Shown: piece after piece, positions 33,382 through 44,836 of the stretch
Position numbering within the stretch: the first letter of the stretch is position 1
Layout: every line of letters begins with the position of its first letter
Assembly (NCBI GenBank): GCA_024760905.1
Contig: CM045732.1
Coordinates: 57,068,496-57,132,495 of the forward strand
DNA from: Plotosus lineatus
Lineage: Eukaryota; Chordata; Actinopteri; Siluriformes; Plotosidae
Length of the DNA: 64,000 nucleotides
Direction of reading: 5' to 3'
Notes under the pieces: model-generated
Databases searched by the model: none
What the model was told of the DNA's origin: nothing
The model's input: only the letters and a program-made list of their open reading frames with translations
Program-made: the position numbers and the translations under genes

Positions 33382-33718
33382 CAGTGGTCCCCAACTACTG
33401 GTCCACGGCTCAATTGGTACCGGTCCGCAGAAGAAATAATTAATTATTTCCGTTTTATTTATTATCTGAGTCTGAACGAACTTTATTTTTGAAAAATCTT
33501 TTATTTTGAAAAATGACCGGATTCTTTCGGTTATGTGTCGGTTATTTGTATATATATAAATTTGTATTGTATATATGTAAATTTTGTATATTTATTAAAA
33601 TATAAATGTTATATTTACAATACAAACAATCTATGACCCCACCCCCACCCCCTAGGTCCACGGTAAATTTGTCAAGTGTTGACCGGTCCATAGTGGAAAA
33701 AAAGGTTGGGGACCCCTG
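33382..33718 (+). mobile_element. hAT-like MITE K, copy 2, perfect 8-bp duplication
   Basis: Begins CAGTGGTCCCCAACTACTGG and ends GGTTGGGGACCCCTG. GTCTACAT is duplicated at 33374-33381 and 33719-33726. The middle has AT-rich runs (TATATATAAATTTG). Confidence 0.92.
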
Positions 33719-33872
33719 GTCTACATTGTGCAGTGTTCAAGGATCCCCGCAATGCCTGCTATCAGTATATAACATGGAATTCCAAATCATTTGATATTAA
33801 AGTAGATCATTCTCACAGTTAACCAATAAAATAGTAAAGGTTCAACCAGTTCAACAAAGTTCTTTTGGAGTA

Positions 33873-34327
33873 CAGTGATCCCTCGCTACTTCATGCTCCA
33901 GTTTCTGCGGCTTCAGTGCATCGTGGGTTTTTCAAAAATATTCAACGAAAAATAAAAAAATAGGAGAAAAGTTAAGGAAAATAGGGGAAACTTAAGGAAA
34001 ATTCCGCAAAAAAAGGCCAATTATGCAAAAAACAAAAAACCCCAACCCAAAACCCCCGAACAAAAAAATAACTTACATTTTTTATGTGAGATGCACATCT
34101 GTGTGCGCACGCACATGTCTGTAAGTGTATTTATATTTTATTTACATCTTACGTATTATTTTTGGATGTTTGTTATTATAAGAATTTATAGCATTGAATA
34201 TGTATTTATTGATATTATATCCACATGTACATGTCAGTCAGGGGAGGGTCGAGCCTACTTCGCGGAATTCGGTGGTCGCCGGGGGGGTCTTGGTCCCCAT
34301 TAACCCTGGAAAGTGAGGGATCCCTAT
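33873..34327 (+). mobile_element. DNA transposon family X, copy 3 (uninterrupted reference copy)
   Basis: The only copy in the window without an insertion: left end CAGTGATCCCTCGCTACTTC, A-rich centre, GT-rich stretch, right end AAAGTGAGGGATCCCTA. It defines the element as about 455 bases with TA flanks. Confidence 0.85.
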
Positions 34328-34704
34328 AATTCTCTTTTGTAAAACCCTTCAGTGTAAATATACCTCATAAGACATGCTCACAGCAGCTCACATTTCCATG
34401 GTATGCTCACTTGCAACCCTGCAGATGAATCTGATTTACTTGGTGAATATTTCACACAGTCATGAAAAGGTAATGAAGAAAGTGTGCGTTTGGAGGCAGA
34501 CTGGCAGAGATTCCAGTTTGGAGGATAAATTGGATCCATGTGAACACCTTTTAAATCACGAAGGGAAAATGTTGCTTCACTTTTATTTTGAAAAAAATCC
34601 ATAGGAAATGTATTTATGAAACAATTTTGTAAATAAAGATTTCAAAGGTCCATATTTCATGCTGAAAACGTTTACAAAAATACATGATACTCAGGAATTA
34701 AATG

Positions 34705-35311
34705 GTGGGGCGGTCATAATCGGGAGGTTGTGTGTTCAAATCCCAGTTAGAACCCTACTGTGCTAAGACCCCTGGACAAGGTCTTAACCACAAGTCTGCC
34801 TCTGTTCACCCAGCAGTATAAATAGGTCCAGTTCATTTTCTGTAACCGCTTAATCCTAATTAGGGTCGCGCGGAGGCTGGTACCCATCCCAGCCAACTCC
34901 GAGCGAGGGCAGAGTACACCCTGGACAGCTCGCCAGGCCATCGCAGGGCGGAAAAACACGCTGACAGCTATGCAGCTACTCTTGTCAAAAGTCAGCAATG
35001 GTTCTTTTACATGAACCTCACACCATAGACAGTGAGAGACATGGCCGGCATTTGATAACCAAGTTAGCCGCTTTGGGGGGACAGTGACAACCCTGTGGCA
35101 AGTGGGGCTTGAGCAACCAAACTTAGGATCAGTGATCCAGCACCTCTTACCACTAGGCTACAACTTCCCAGTATAAATGGGTCCCATTAAAAATATATTG
35201 GGAAGGTGACCTGCGATGGACTTGCATCCCATCCAGGAGGAGCTGAACTTCTGGTTGCTTCACGCTACGGAAACCAGGGATAAGTACCGGCCTGATGAGC
35301 CACTAGGCTCA
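34705..35311 (+). mobile_element. SINE-C copy 3, split by a SINE-A
   Basis: Left part 34705-34827 (body to CAGCAGTATAAATAGG) and right part 35168-35311 (AGTATAAATGGGTCCC to CCACTAGGCTCAGGGTGTA). The AGTATAAATGGGTCC-like junction sequence occurs on both sides of the insert, as expected for a target duplication. Confidence 0.82.
34828..35167 (-). mobile_element. SINE-A copy, tail A, inside SINE-C
   Basis: Minus-strand copy (tail GTAACCGCTTAATCCTAATT at the left, head end TACCACTAGGCTACAACTTC at the right). It is younger than the SINE-C it splits. Confidence 0.85.
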
Positions 35312-35313
35312 GG

Positions 35314-35320
<7 letters not shown>

Positions 35321-35352
<32 letters not shown>
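35321..35352. repeat. (TA)n microsatellite, left of LINE 4
   Basis: TA run ending exactly where the LINE fragment begins. Confidence 0.95.
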
Positions 35353-35353
<1 letters not shown>

Positions 35354-35357
<4 letters not shown>

Positions 35358-35779
35358 GGAAAAGTGTACAAGACGGTATTGAGGCCAGCGATGTTGTATG
35401 GTTTAGAAACAGTGGCGCTGGGGAAAAGACAGGAGGCAGAGCTGGAGGTAGCAGAGATGAAAATGTTGAGGTTCTCTTTGGGAGTAACGAGGATGGATAG
35501 GATCAGGAATGAGTACATCAGAGGGACATCACATGTAAGATGTTTTGGAGACAAAGTTACAGAGGCTAGATTGAGATGGTTTGGACATGTACAGAGGAGG
35601 GATAGTGAATATATTGGTTGTAGGATGCTGAGGTTGGAACTACCAAGCAGAAGGCCCAGAGGAAGACCAAAGAGGAGATTTATGGATGTGGTGAAGGAGG
35701 ACATGAAGATAGTTGGTGTAAGAGAAGAAGATGCAGAGGACAGGGTGAGATGGAGCCCCTTATGGGAAAAGCGGAGGAA
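35354..35779 (+). mobile_element. RTE-like LINE, fragment 4, between two (TA)n runs
   Basis: The plus strand encodes [37 protein letters not shown] and [11 protein letters not shown]. The usual 3' tail is degraded (CCCCTTATGGGAAAAGCGGA). Both borders are TA microsatellite, the right one at 35790-35846. Confidence 0.85.
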
Positions 35780-35780
35780 A

Positions 35781-35789
<9 letters not shown>

Positions 35790-35846
<57 letters not shown>
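35790..35846. repeat. (TA)n microsatellite, right of LINE 4
   Basis: TA run that follows the LINE 3' end after a short A tract. Confidence 0.95.
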
Positions 35847-35853
<7 letters not shown>

Positions 35854-36162
35854 TTCCTTAGCCTTTTAGTTCTAATATCTCAGTCAGATTTTGTCCTGTG
35901 TTAATGTTATGCATCTTTTCAAGCAGATTTTATTCTCTTACAGACAAACACAGACTTGTTTGTTAAGATTTATTATAATGATATTTCTGAACTTATTAAT
36001 CTCCCATATGCCGGAAATGTCTATAAAATGGATCCTTGCATAAGTATTCAGTTTTTTCTACATTTTGTAGAAGTACAACCTGAGACTGAACACTCATCCG
36101 CCATAATATTAAAATGAAGAAAAAAAATCGATATTTTGAAAGTTCTTGACAAAACAAACCAA

Positions 36163-36503
36163 GGCGGCAGTGGTGGTCTAGTGGACAGGGTGCAGGATCG
36201 CTGATCCTAAGGTTGGGGGTTCGAGTCCCCACAAGGTTGTCACTGTCCCCCCAGTGCAGCTAACTGGGTTATCAAAGACGGGCCATGTCTCTCACTGTCT
36301 ATGGTGAGAGGAATGTAAAAGAACCATTGCTGCTGACTTTCGTAAAGAGTAGCTGCAAAGTCGTCAGCGTGTTTCTGTCCCTTGCTAAAAGGGTTGTGAC
36401 AGGAAGGGCATCCGACGTAAAAACCTCTGCCAAATCAAATGTGTGAATCAGACGATTCGTTGTGGCGACTCTTGAGAAAGGGAACAAGGAAAAGAAAAAG
36501 ATT
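36163..36503 (+). mobile_element. SINE-A copy, tail B
   Basis: Head GGCAGTGGTGGTCTAGTGG, B box GGTTCGAGTCCC, switch after TCGTCAGCGTGTTTC, tail GTGACAGGAAGGGCATCCGA to GTTGTGGCGACTCTTGAGAA. Confidence 0.88.
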
Positions 36504-36759
36504 GACAAAGCAAACCATCACTTTTAGTAGAAAAAGCAGTTCTGGACTTGCTTTAAATGTTTCACTGCCTTCATAGGACTTTTTGTTCAGATATGTTCTC
36601 TAAAACTCGGGGCCTTCAGGAAGGCGTGTGTTTAGTGTGAGTACGGAGACTTAAACGGTACATGGGATTAATTCAATTTAATTCTATGACGTCTTAAGGG
36701 AATTACTGTTACTCCTTACTTCGGAGCTGTTTTCAGGGACGAGCACTACATATACTGCA

Positions 36760-37440
36760 GATTGGCGTGCGTGTACTGTATGTGTGAATATTTGAAAAAA
36801 TTGTTGTATGATTTCAGCATGATGGCGCTACAGCGCACTCACAGCTCATACACATCTTTTGTGTCCTGCAAGACTCAGAGTGTTTGTTGCCAAAAATCTC
36901 TATCTTGGTCTCATCTGTTCAAAGCACACGGTCCCAGTTGAAGTCTCAGTACCGCTTCGTGAACTCCAGACAGACATTTGTGTTTATGATTATAAGTGAG
37001 AAAAGTTTTTCAGTTCATGTCGAACAGCTTTGTTGATATATAGTTAGCGCCTGATGGTTGTTTTGGAGACTTTGTGACCCCAGGATGCTACCACATGTTG
37101 CAATTCTTTCACAGTGAGCTTTGGAGAACTTTTTATTTCTCTTACCATCATCCTCACTGTGTGTGGTGCCAGAATAACCTTGCGCCCTCGCCCAGGCTTG
37201 TTTATCATTGTTCCGGTTGTTTTAAACTTCTTAATGATTGCTCTGACTGTAGATATGATATGGGCAGGTGCAGGCGAGGAGATGTTTTCTTGTAGCCATT
37301 GCCTGACCTTAACTAGTGCCTCACTTGAATAGTGTGTTCCTTTGCCTTTCCCACGTTGAACAGCGGAGAAGAGAAATGGTCTCTGTGTCACGTCATATTT
37401 ATACCCCAGGGAAACAGGAAGTGATGAATTACTAATTAAA
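36760..37440 (-). pseudogene. Tc1-like transposase relic
   Basis: The minus strand from 37391 encodes the N-terminal DNA-binding half of a Tc1-type transposase: AIIKKFKTTGTMINKPGRGR, then REIKSSPKLTVKELQHVV and GHKVSKTTIRR. The catalytic half (about 36880-37040) survives only as fragments such as the SDETK-region codons at 36901, with stops and shifts. It is not a host gene. Confidence 0.8.
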
Positions 37441-37721
37441 TAGATACTCTGACCAACTTTGTAAACTACTGTAGAAATGACAGAAATACATCAATTAAAT
37501 GTACTGTACAGGGATCCCTCGCTACTTCACGCTTCAATTCATGCGGCTTCAGTGCATCGCATTTTTAAAAAAATATTCATCAATTAAAAACATAAGGAAA
37601 TTAAAGAAGAATAGGGCAAAAAAAGTTAAGGACAATGCCACAAAACAAGGCCAGTTATGCAAACCCCCCCCCCCCCCCCCCAAACATAAACAAAAACAAC
37701 CCAAAACCCCCATCAAAACTA

Positions 37722-38353
37722 CAGACGCTTCTCGACTTACGTTTTAGTTACGTTCCGAACAGCAAATGTAAGGTGAAAAAAAACGTAAGTTGTTACTGTA
37801 CGTTCCAGTGACGTATGACTGTTCATACTGTACTATACATCCATAAATACCATTACTGTACCTCATAAAACACCCCTAAGTCAATTATTATAAACATAAC
37901 ATTGTAAAATAATATCAACATTAATTTCAAATAAATTAAATTCAAGCAAAATAATTTAAAATAGATAAATTTTAATCAAATTCACTTATTACCACTGATT
38001 CTGATTATCACTATCACTAGTAGGCTTACGCTTCTGACCAACCATATTTGCTTAGGGTTACAAAGACGCAAAATAATGTAAACACAAAGATCACAGAGAT
38101 GCCATCTTAACACAAGGGTAACATGCGGTGAACTGGGAAGAAGCAGGGGCACTTTCAGTCTGTCGTTTGTAAACAATGGACGCAGTGTCATGCACAAGTA
38201 ACGTGATACGTCTACGTACTACGTAAGAACATCTCGTACTACAGAGAGCGCGCTAAGCTCAAAATGAATTAAAATTTTTTCTTTTTTTTTTTTACAAAAA
38301 CCGTAAAATCGAAAAAAACGTAAGGCAAATAAACGTAAAGCGAGGAGCGTCTG
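37722..38353 (-). mobile_element. Tigger-like element Y, copy 1 (deletion derivative)
   Basis: Ends CAGACGCTTCTCGACTTACG and AAGCGAGGAGCGTCTG, inserted at TA within family X copy 4. Minus-strand coding sequence keeps only MVGQKRKPTSDSDNQ, then an early stop; the rest of the helix-turn-helix present in copy 2 is deleted. Confidence 0.85.
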
Positions 38354-38482
38354 TACTTACATTTTTATGTGAGGTGCGCATCTGAGTGCGTCCACGCGCA
38401 TCTGAGTGCGTCCACGCGCATCTGCGCGCGTGCGCGTCTGTCTGCGTGTGTATTTATATTTTATTTACATCTTATGCATTAC

Positions 38483-38819
38483 ATGGGCAGTGGTGGTCTA
38501 GTGGTATAAGGCGCCGGATCGCTGAACCAAAGGTTGGGGGTTCGAGTCCCACTCTCCACAAGGTTGTCATTGTCCTCCCAGTGCAGCTAACTGGGTTATC
38601 AAAGGCGGGTCATGTCTCTCACTGTCTATGGTGTGGGGCATGTAAAAGAACCATTGCTGACTTACGACAAGAGTAGGCTGCAAAGCTGTCAGCGTGTTTC
38701 AGCCCTGCGATGGCCTAGCGAGCTGTCCAGGGTGTACTCTGCCCTCGCCCTGAGTTGGCTGGGATGGGCACCAGCCTCCCTGCGATCCTAATTAGGATGA
38801 AGCGGTTACAGAAAATGAA
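38483..38819 (+). mobile_element. SINE-A copy, tail A, within family X copy 4
   Basis: CTTATGCATTAC is duplicated at 38471-38482 and 38820-38831. Head GGCAGTGGTGGTCTAGTGG; the A tail starts at 38701 right after GTCAGCGTGTTTC. Confidence 0.92.
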
Positions 38820-38879
38820 CTTATGCATTACTTTTGAATGTTTAATTGTTATTCTAAGCATTTATAGTGTTGAATATGT

Positions 38880-39235
38880 TCAGTTCAGTTCATTTTCTGT
38901 AACCGCTTCATCCTAATTTGGGTCGCAGGGAGGCTGGTGCCCATCCCAGCCAACTTTGGGCGAGGGCAGAATACACACTGGACAGCTCGCCAGGCCATCG
39001 TAGGGCGGAAACATGCTGACGGCTTTGCAGCCTACTCTTGTCGAAAGTCAGCAATGGTTCTTTTACATGCCTCACACCATAGACAGTGAGAGACATGGCC
39101 GGCCTTTGATAACCCAGTTAGCTGCACTGGGGAGGACAGTGACAACCTTGTGGAGAGTGGGACTCGAACCCCCAACCTTTGGATCAGCGATCCAGCGATC
39201 CAGCACCCTATACCACGAGACCACCACTGCCCCCT
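38880..39235 (-). mobile_element. SINE-A copy, tail A, within family X copy 4
   Basis: Minus-strand copy with a perfect 13-bp duplication GTGTTGAATATGT at 38867-38879 and 39236-39248. A CGATCCAG repeat is doubled near its head. Confidence 0.92.
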
Positions 39236-39280
39236 GTGTTGAATATGTATTTATTGATATTATATACACATATACATGTT

Positions 39281-39628
39281 GGGGCAGTGGTGGTCTAGTG
39301 GTATAGGGCACTGGATCACTGATCCAAAGGTTGGGGGTTCGAGTCCCACTCTCCACAAGGTTGTCACTGTCCCCCCCAGTGCGACTAACTGGGTTATCAA
39401 AGGCGGGCCATGTCTCTCACTGACTATGGTGAGAGGCATGTAAAAGAACCATTGCTGACTTTCGTAACGAGTAGCTGCAAAGTCGTCAGCGTGTTTCTGT
39501 CCCCTGCTGAACGGGTTGTGACAGGAAGGGCATCCGACGTAAAAACCTCTGCCAAATCAAACGTGCGAATCAGATGATTCGCTGTGGCGACTCCCGAGTG
39601 AAAGGGAAAAAGCCGAAAGGAAGACAGA
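39281..39628 (+). mobile_element. SINE-A copy, tail B, within family X copy 4
   Basis: Head GGGGCAGTGGTGGTCTAGTG, B box GGTTCGAGTCCC. The B tail starts at 39498 (GTTGTGACAGGAAGGGC) and ends TGGCGACTCCCGAGTGAAAG. Confidence 0.9.
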
Positions 39629-39729
39629 CAATATACACATGTATGTATACGTCAGTCGTGGGGGGGGCGTGGTGTTTCCGACTTGACGGAATTTGGAAAT
39701 GGTCGCGGAAAGTGAGGGATCCCTGTATT

Positions 39730-40654
39730 TCCTACGAGTTGTTAGGGGTGCCAATAATTGTGGAAGAGGAAGTATTTTTTTCGTGATTTCAATTTCCCCT
39801 TAAATTTTAGTTAAGTGAAAGTTAAACTGTCCGAGAATTTTTCAGTGTGAGAGTCGCTTCTGTAATAAAAATTGCACTAAATGAAGTTTCATGTGCATAT
39901 ACCGTAATAATTTATGTATCTGTCATGATTTTTTCATTTACCTTTGAAATGTTGGAGGATTTATTTCATCATCCTGTATATATATCAGACAGTTGTGTGG
40001 TAAAAGTGTGTGCTGTTTCGGAGGAAGAGGCTTCAGGAAACTGCTGGAGAGAAGAATGAAATAGGTGAAGCAGTGCTGACTAGGTTACGTGGTATTGACG
40101 TGTTCTTGAGGTATAAGAACATTGTTGGGGTTTTGACTGTTCGCTTTGGATATTATGGAGGGAAAGCCTTTTTGTTCACCTCTGCTGTAGCAGTACGTAC
40201 ATGATACTCGCTCATGTTGGCACGAGTAATTTGTGGTAAATTAAATAAAATCCCCAAGCAACCCAGGTACAATTCTTTCCACATCATGCACTTGCTGTAA
40301 TACCCTGATGGGCCATCACATTGCACAACCATGTGTATTTTTTTTTTTTTTTTAAAGTTTGATGATCTGGAAGTACGCAATGAGCAGAAGCGTGCTCATG
40401 GCATAAGTAATCGTTCGGCGGGATGAGAGCATGAGTCATATTTTAAGTGTTCTCAGCTGTGCAGGAGGAAAAACTGTGCCATGCTCGCTCAACTCACAGT
40501 CAACTCGCTCACTTCCAACGCCTGCATTTCTAACTGACAGCCCACCATGATAAGACCTTTTCGATAACACTCCAACTTCACTGCTTCAGCATTTTAGCGA
40601 AAAAAGACATGCTAGTTTTCTGAAGTGTATTACATAGAAAGAATTTTATTGCAT
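39730..40654. other. Apparently unique intergenic sequence
   Basis: About 0.9 kb with no recognised repeat except a poly-T tract at 40338. Short frames at 39847-40204 are not similar to anything I know. Confidence 0.5.
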
Positions 40655-41006
40655 TCATTCATTCATTTTCTGTAACCGCTTCATCCTAATTAGGGTCATG
40701 GGGAGGCTGGCGCCCATCTCAGCCGACTTCGGGCGAGGGAAGAGTATATCCTGGACAGCTGGCCAGGCCATTACAGGGCGGAAATACACGCTGAGCGCTA
40801 TGCAGCTACTCTTGTCGAAGGTCAGCAATGGTTCTTTTACATGAACCTCTCACCACAGACAGTGAGAGACATGGCCGGCCTTTGATAACCCGGGTAGCTC
40901 CACTGGGAGGATGGTGACAACCTTGTGGTGAGTGGAACTTGAACCCCCAACCTTAGGATCAGTGATCCAGCACTTTTACCACCAGGCCACCACCACCACC
41001 ACCCAG
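40655..41006 (-). mobile_element. SINE-A copy, tail A
   Basis: Minus-strand copy from GTAACCGCTTCATCCTAATT to TACCACCAGGCCACCACC, ending in a short (CCA)n. Confidence 0.85.
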
Positions 41007-41608
41007 AATTTTAATAGCATCAAATAAAAAGTTAACGGCAAAGAGATATTTACAATGATCAGCCATAACATTAAAAATGTGGTGAGTTGAATAAAATATC
41101 AACTATTTCTCAGCCAAGCACGAGGTCTGCACAGAGAAATCTCAGACGGAGGTCTTTAGTGTAGACCAAACTGAATGGGAGATCTGTGCAAATAAAATAA
41201 AATAAAAAATAAAAATAAAAAATAATAAAAAATAAATAAAAAAAACAACCAAGGGCTGAGAGTTCTCTGTGCAAACTGAGCAAACAGGGTCCATAAGCCG
41301 TTTATTAAGTAGCTGTGATTTTTAAACTGCAGCTTTTTTAATTGACTTTTGGTGCTGTAACTTTTTTTTTTTTTTTCCTTCTGTTCGGTGCATATATTTT
41401 CCAAACTGGATCCTTGTCTGTGAGAGCTTTGATAACTTTCAACTTGCTTTCCTTTCCATGACGACCTCAGGTTTACACTGGGCCTGATATCCAAAATCTC
41501 CGCAATGTGAAAGAATCGTGGGGAGCATGGGGGTCGTTGGATCGAATCATGATGATCTTGAGGGAACTTTATGAAATCGTGATGATTGTGCTAATTGCAC
41601 GACTATAT

Positions 41609-41913
41609 GTTCAGTTCATTTTCTATAACTGCTTAATCCTAATTAGGGTCACGGGGAGGCTGGCACCCATCCCAGCCAACTCCGGGCGAGGGCAGAGTAC
41701 ACCCTGGACAGCTCGCCAGGCCATCGCAGGGCAGAAACACGCTGACGGCTTTGTAGCTCCTCTTGTCATCCTTTACATGAACCTCACACCATAGACAGTG
41801 AGAGATATGGCTGGCCTATGATAACCCAGTCATCTGCACTGGGGGGGACAGTAACAACCTTGTGGAGAGTGGAACTCGAACCCCCAACCTTAGGATCAGC
41901 GATCCAGCGCTAA
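41609..41913 (-). mobile_element. SINE-A copy, tail A, head truncated
   Basis: Begins TTCATTTTCTATAACTGC on the minus-strand tail side and stops at GATCAGCGATCCAGCGC, so the outer part of the tRNA-like head is lost. Confidence 0.82.
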
Positions 41914-41929
41914 GGGGGCACATCAGATC

Positions 41930-42160
41930 ATAAACAATAAGAAGTTTGCTCAGATAATATTACGCGAGACCATTAACTGCTTGATAGGTTAAAAGTATTT
42001 TATATTCGATTCGAAATGTAACTGGGAGCCAGTGCAGTGTAAATAAGGTCGGGGTGTTATGCTCGTGTGTTCTGGTTCCAGTAAGGACTCTCGCTGCTGC
42101 GTTCTGGACTGACTGGAGCTTGTTTCTGCTCCTGTAAAAGCATTCAGACTACAGTAGCCA
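41930..42160 (+). repeat. Probable unclassified interspersed repeat
   Basis: Contains GGGAGCCAGTGCAGTGTAAA, CTGCTGCGTTCTGGACTGAC and TGGAGCTTGTTTCTGCTCC, a block I have seen repeated in many teleost genomes. Only one copy occurs here, so repeat status rests on memory. Confidence 0.4.
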
Positions 42161-42530
42161 TATAATAATTAAAACTGTTCACCAAAGGCCACAGCTTGTT
42201 TTGGTATATACTACACAGGAACATAAGAAAAAAAACTCAAACTAGATTTTGATTGTTTACTTTTTATATTTTTAATCATGAAGGCAGGTAAACTTGTCAC
42301 ACACATACAAATGTAAGACATCAAGCACAGAAATAGCTTTGCGGATCAGAGGATTTTTATGGACTGCTCGCCAAATTTCTCCCGACTTTCCCCCTGCTTT
42401 TAAAAATGGGTTAATTAGTATATTGGCTTTTGTGTTTTCTGCACTGTCTATGATAGAAAATGCACGGTTGGGTAGTTTAATAGAGACCATGATGGATAGA
42501 AGTACTATACTGCACTCATAGTGCAATGTA

Positions 42531-42580
42531 CAGACGCTCCCTGACTTATGTTCATTCGTTTTACGTATTTTTCGATTTTA

Positions 42581-42622
<42 letters not shown>

Positions 42623-43360
42623 AATTTTGAATTTAGCGTGCTCTCTGTAGTACGAGACGTACCTACGTAGTACACTGACATAATGACGCAATGACGTAAT
42701 GATGCTGTGTCCATTGTTTACAAACGACAGACTGAACGGGCCCCTCCTTCTTGCCAGTTCACTGCATGTTACCCTTGTGTTAAGACGTCGTCTCTGTGAT
42801 CTTTGTGTTTACACTGTTTTGCGAACCTTTGTAACCCTAAGCAAATATGGTTGGTCAGAAGCGTAAGCCGACTAGTGATAGTGGTAATCAGAAAAAGCGG
42901 AAAGCCATCTCGTTAGAAACGAAGATGGCTATTATCAAGAAAATTGATGCTGGTGAAAAACACGTGAATGTTGCACGTTTCTTCCAAATAGCTCCGTCAA
43001 CCATCAGAACCATTTACAAGCAGAAAGATCGCATCATAGAGAATGTTAAAGGTTATATTTGATACTGTATTTGATATTTGATGAGTGAATTTGATTAAAA
43101 TTTATCTATTATTTTGCTTGAATTTAATTTATTTGAAATTAATGTTGATATTATTTGATATATTTGATATTATTTTACAATGTTATGTTTATAATAATTG
43201 ATTTATGGGTGTTTTATGAGATACGGTTATGGTATTTATGGCTGTATAGAACAGTATGAACGTCATACATCACTGGAACATACGGTAACAACTTACGTTT
43301 TTGTACAGCTTACGTTCGGCCGTCCGGAACCGAACAAAAATGTAAGTTGGGGAGCGTCTG
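42531..43360 (+). mobile_element. Tigger-like element Y, copy 2, with intact HTH frame
   Basis: Ends CAGACGCTCCCTGACTTATG and AAGTTGGGGAGCGTCTG, flanked by TA. It carries a 71-codon frame at 42847-43062 beginning MVGQKRKPTSDSGNQKKRKA, then LETKMAIIKKIDAGEKHVNV and STIRTIYKQKD, a CENP-B/pogo-type helix-turn-helix without catalytic domain. A poly-A run sits at 42587-42618. Confidence 0.85.
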
Positions 43361-43456
43361 TAATCAATGTACTCAATACTGTACTGTACTCAGTTGCTGC
43401 AGTACTGCACCCTGTATTTCAGTTTGACATTTATCTTTACATGTATGACATTTGGT

Positions 43457-43457
<1 letters not shown>

Positions 43458-43541
<84 letters not shown>
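43458..43541. repeat. (CA)n microsatellite
   Basis: More than 80 bases of CA about 100 bases after element Y copy 2. Confidence 0.97.
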
Positions 43542-43542
<1 letters not shown>

Positions 43543-43913
43543 CCAGAGCATCTTATATTGAAAGCCCAGCAGCAATACTGGGGTTTAACCTCCTGACCTC
43601 TGAGCTCAAATCTTTAATGACGGAGCCATCACTGAACAAACTTAATTCGTAACATGTAATAATTTATTGACATTGGCATCACTAGAAAGTCAAAGTGCAG
43701 TGTATTTAGCATGATCCACAAGCATGATCCAGTTGCTGCCTGAGTAATCTAATGATAAACTATTTAAAAGGAAATCTAAAGCACAATTGACATGCGACTC
43801 AATAATAGCACCTGGTTTCCCTATCGAGTGCATGGCACGAAGGAGACCACTAATATACTTGCATTTAATTTCTCCATTGTGAGATTAATAAAGCTGTATC
43901 TTATCTCACCCAG

Positions 43914-44700
43914 TGCTTCTCAATTATTTTCTGTGGCGCCCCCTCTAGGAAGAAAAAAAAAACATTTCACGGCCCGCGAGCGACTATAAATACTGTAGTA
44001 TTATTTGTCTATAAAATTGTTATTAGTACACCTCTGCATAATATTGTATCTTTATTAACATTAAAAACCAAAAAAGAAAGAAATATAGTTCAACTTACAT
44101 ATATCTTAATATCTCCGCCTCTCTCCATCTTTCTCTTCGTTCCTGTTAGAAAATTTGTTGTTTTGTTTCTTGAGGGGTTGTTTACTGCACTTTATAACGT
44201 GTGCTCGTGCGAAAAACCGCTACACCATAGCGCGACAGGGGCAGTGGTGGTCTAGTGGTATAAGGCACCGGCTCGCTGATCCAAAGGTTGGGGGTTCGAG
44301 TCCCACTCTCCACAAGGTTGTCACTGTCCCCCCCAGTGCAGCTAACTGGGTTATCAAAGGCCGGCCATGTCTCTCACTGTCTATGGTGTGAGGCATGTAA
44401 AAGAACCATTGTTGACTTTCGTCAAGCGTAGACTGCATAGCCGTCAGCGTGTTTCCGCCCTACGATGGCCTGGCGAGCTGTCCAGTGTGTACTCTGCCCT
44501 CGCCCAAAGTTGGCTGGGATGGGCACCAGCCTCCCTGCGACCCTAATTAGGATGAAGCGGTTACAGAAAATGAACTGAACATAGTGCGACAATGAGAGCG
44601 CCACTGCGAACTAGTGGAGAGGAGGTACAATTACATTTAATTCTCATACACTATTCCAGAAAAGAATGTTCCCCCGCACCCCCCCTTGGTTAAGTTAACC
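43914..44700 (-). mobile_element. hAT-like element H, copy 2, split by a SINE-A
   Basis: Starts CAGTGCTTCTCAATTATTTT, then GCGACTATAAATACTG and TGCGAAAAACCGCTACACC, and resumes after the SINE with CACTGCGAACTAGTGGAGAG. This is the reverse complement of the element H copy at 25868-27409. The right end is unclear. Confidence 0.6.
44238..44579 (+). mobile_element. SINE-A copy, tail A, inside element H
   Basis: Near full length with head GGGGCAGTGGTGGTCTAGTG and tail ending GCGGTTACAGAAAATGAACT. Target duplication CATAGCGCGACA (44226-44237) and CATAGTGCGACA (44580-44591), one mismatch. Confidence 0.92.
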
Positions 44701-44836
44701 TCAAAGAGATCTGAAGAACAGATTGAGCCCATATGTAAGTAGTGTTCCTGGATCAGCTATTATAATTGTTGTTGTTGTTGTTGTTGTTGTTCTGCCAGAA
44801 GGTCAGTTAATTAAGTGAAATAGCCTAGTTCTAAAG

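Larger units (their letters stand above)
37509..39725 (+). mobile_element. DNA transposon family X, copy 4, host of four insertions
   Basis: Left end CAGGGATCCCTCGCTACTTC and right end AAAGTGAGGGATCCCTG. Between them lie one Tigger-like Y element (37722-38353) and three SINE-A copies (38483-38819, 38880-39235, 39281-39628). Removing the inserts leaves a sequence collinear with the 455-base copy at 33873-34327. Confidence 0.85.

Noticed and set aside
37044..37391. 115-codon frame as a host DNA-binding protein
   Set aside because: Its sequence is the N-terminal half of a Tc1-type transposase, and the catalytic half beside it is broken.
38483..38550. Possible functional tRNA gene (A and B boxes present)
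   Set aside because: The A and B boxes belong to the SINE-A head; a SINE body and tail follow in every copy, and no clean cloverleaf with acceptor pairing was seen.
38386..39356. Several 60-97 codon frames
   Set aside because: All fall within SINE-A copies and recur wherever the SINE does, for example at 44155-44438, 58874-59359 and 60916-61263.
41464..41650. AG-preceded open stretch reading VYTGPDIQNLRNVKESW
   Set aside because: It looked like a possible exon, but it has no matching donor or partner exon and runs into a SINE-A tail.
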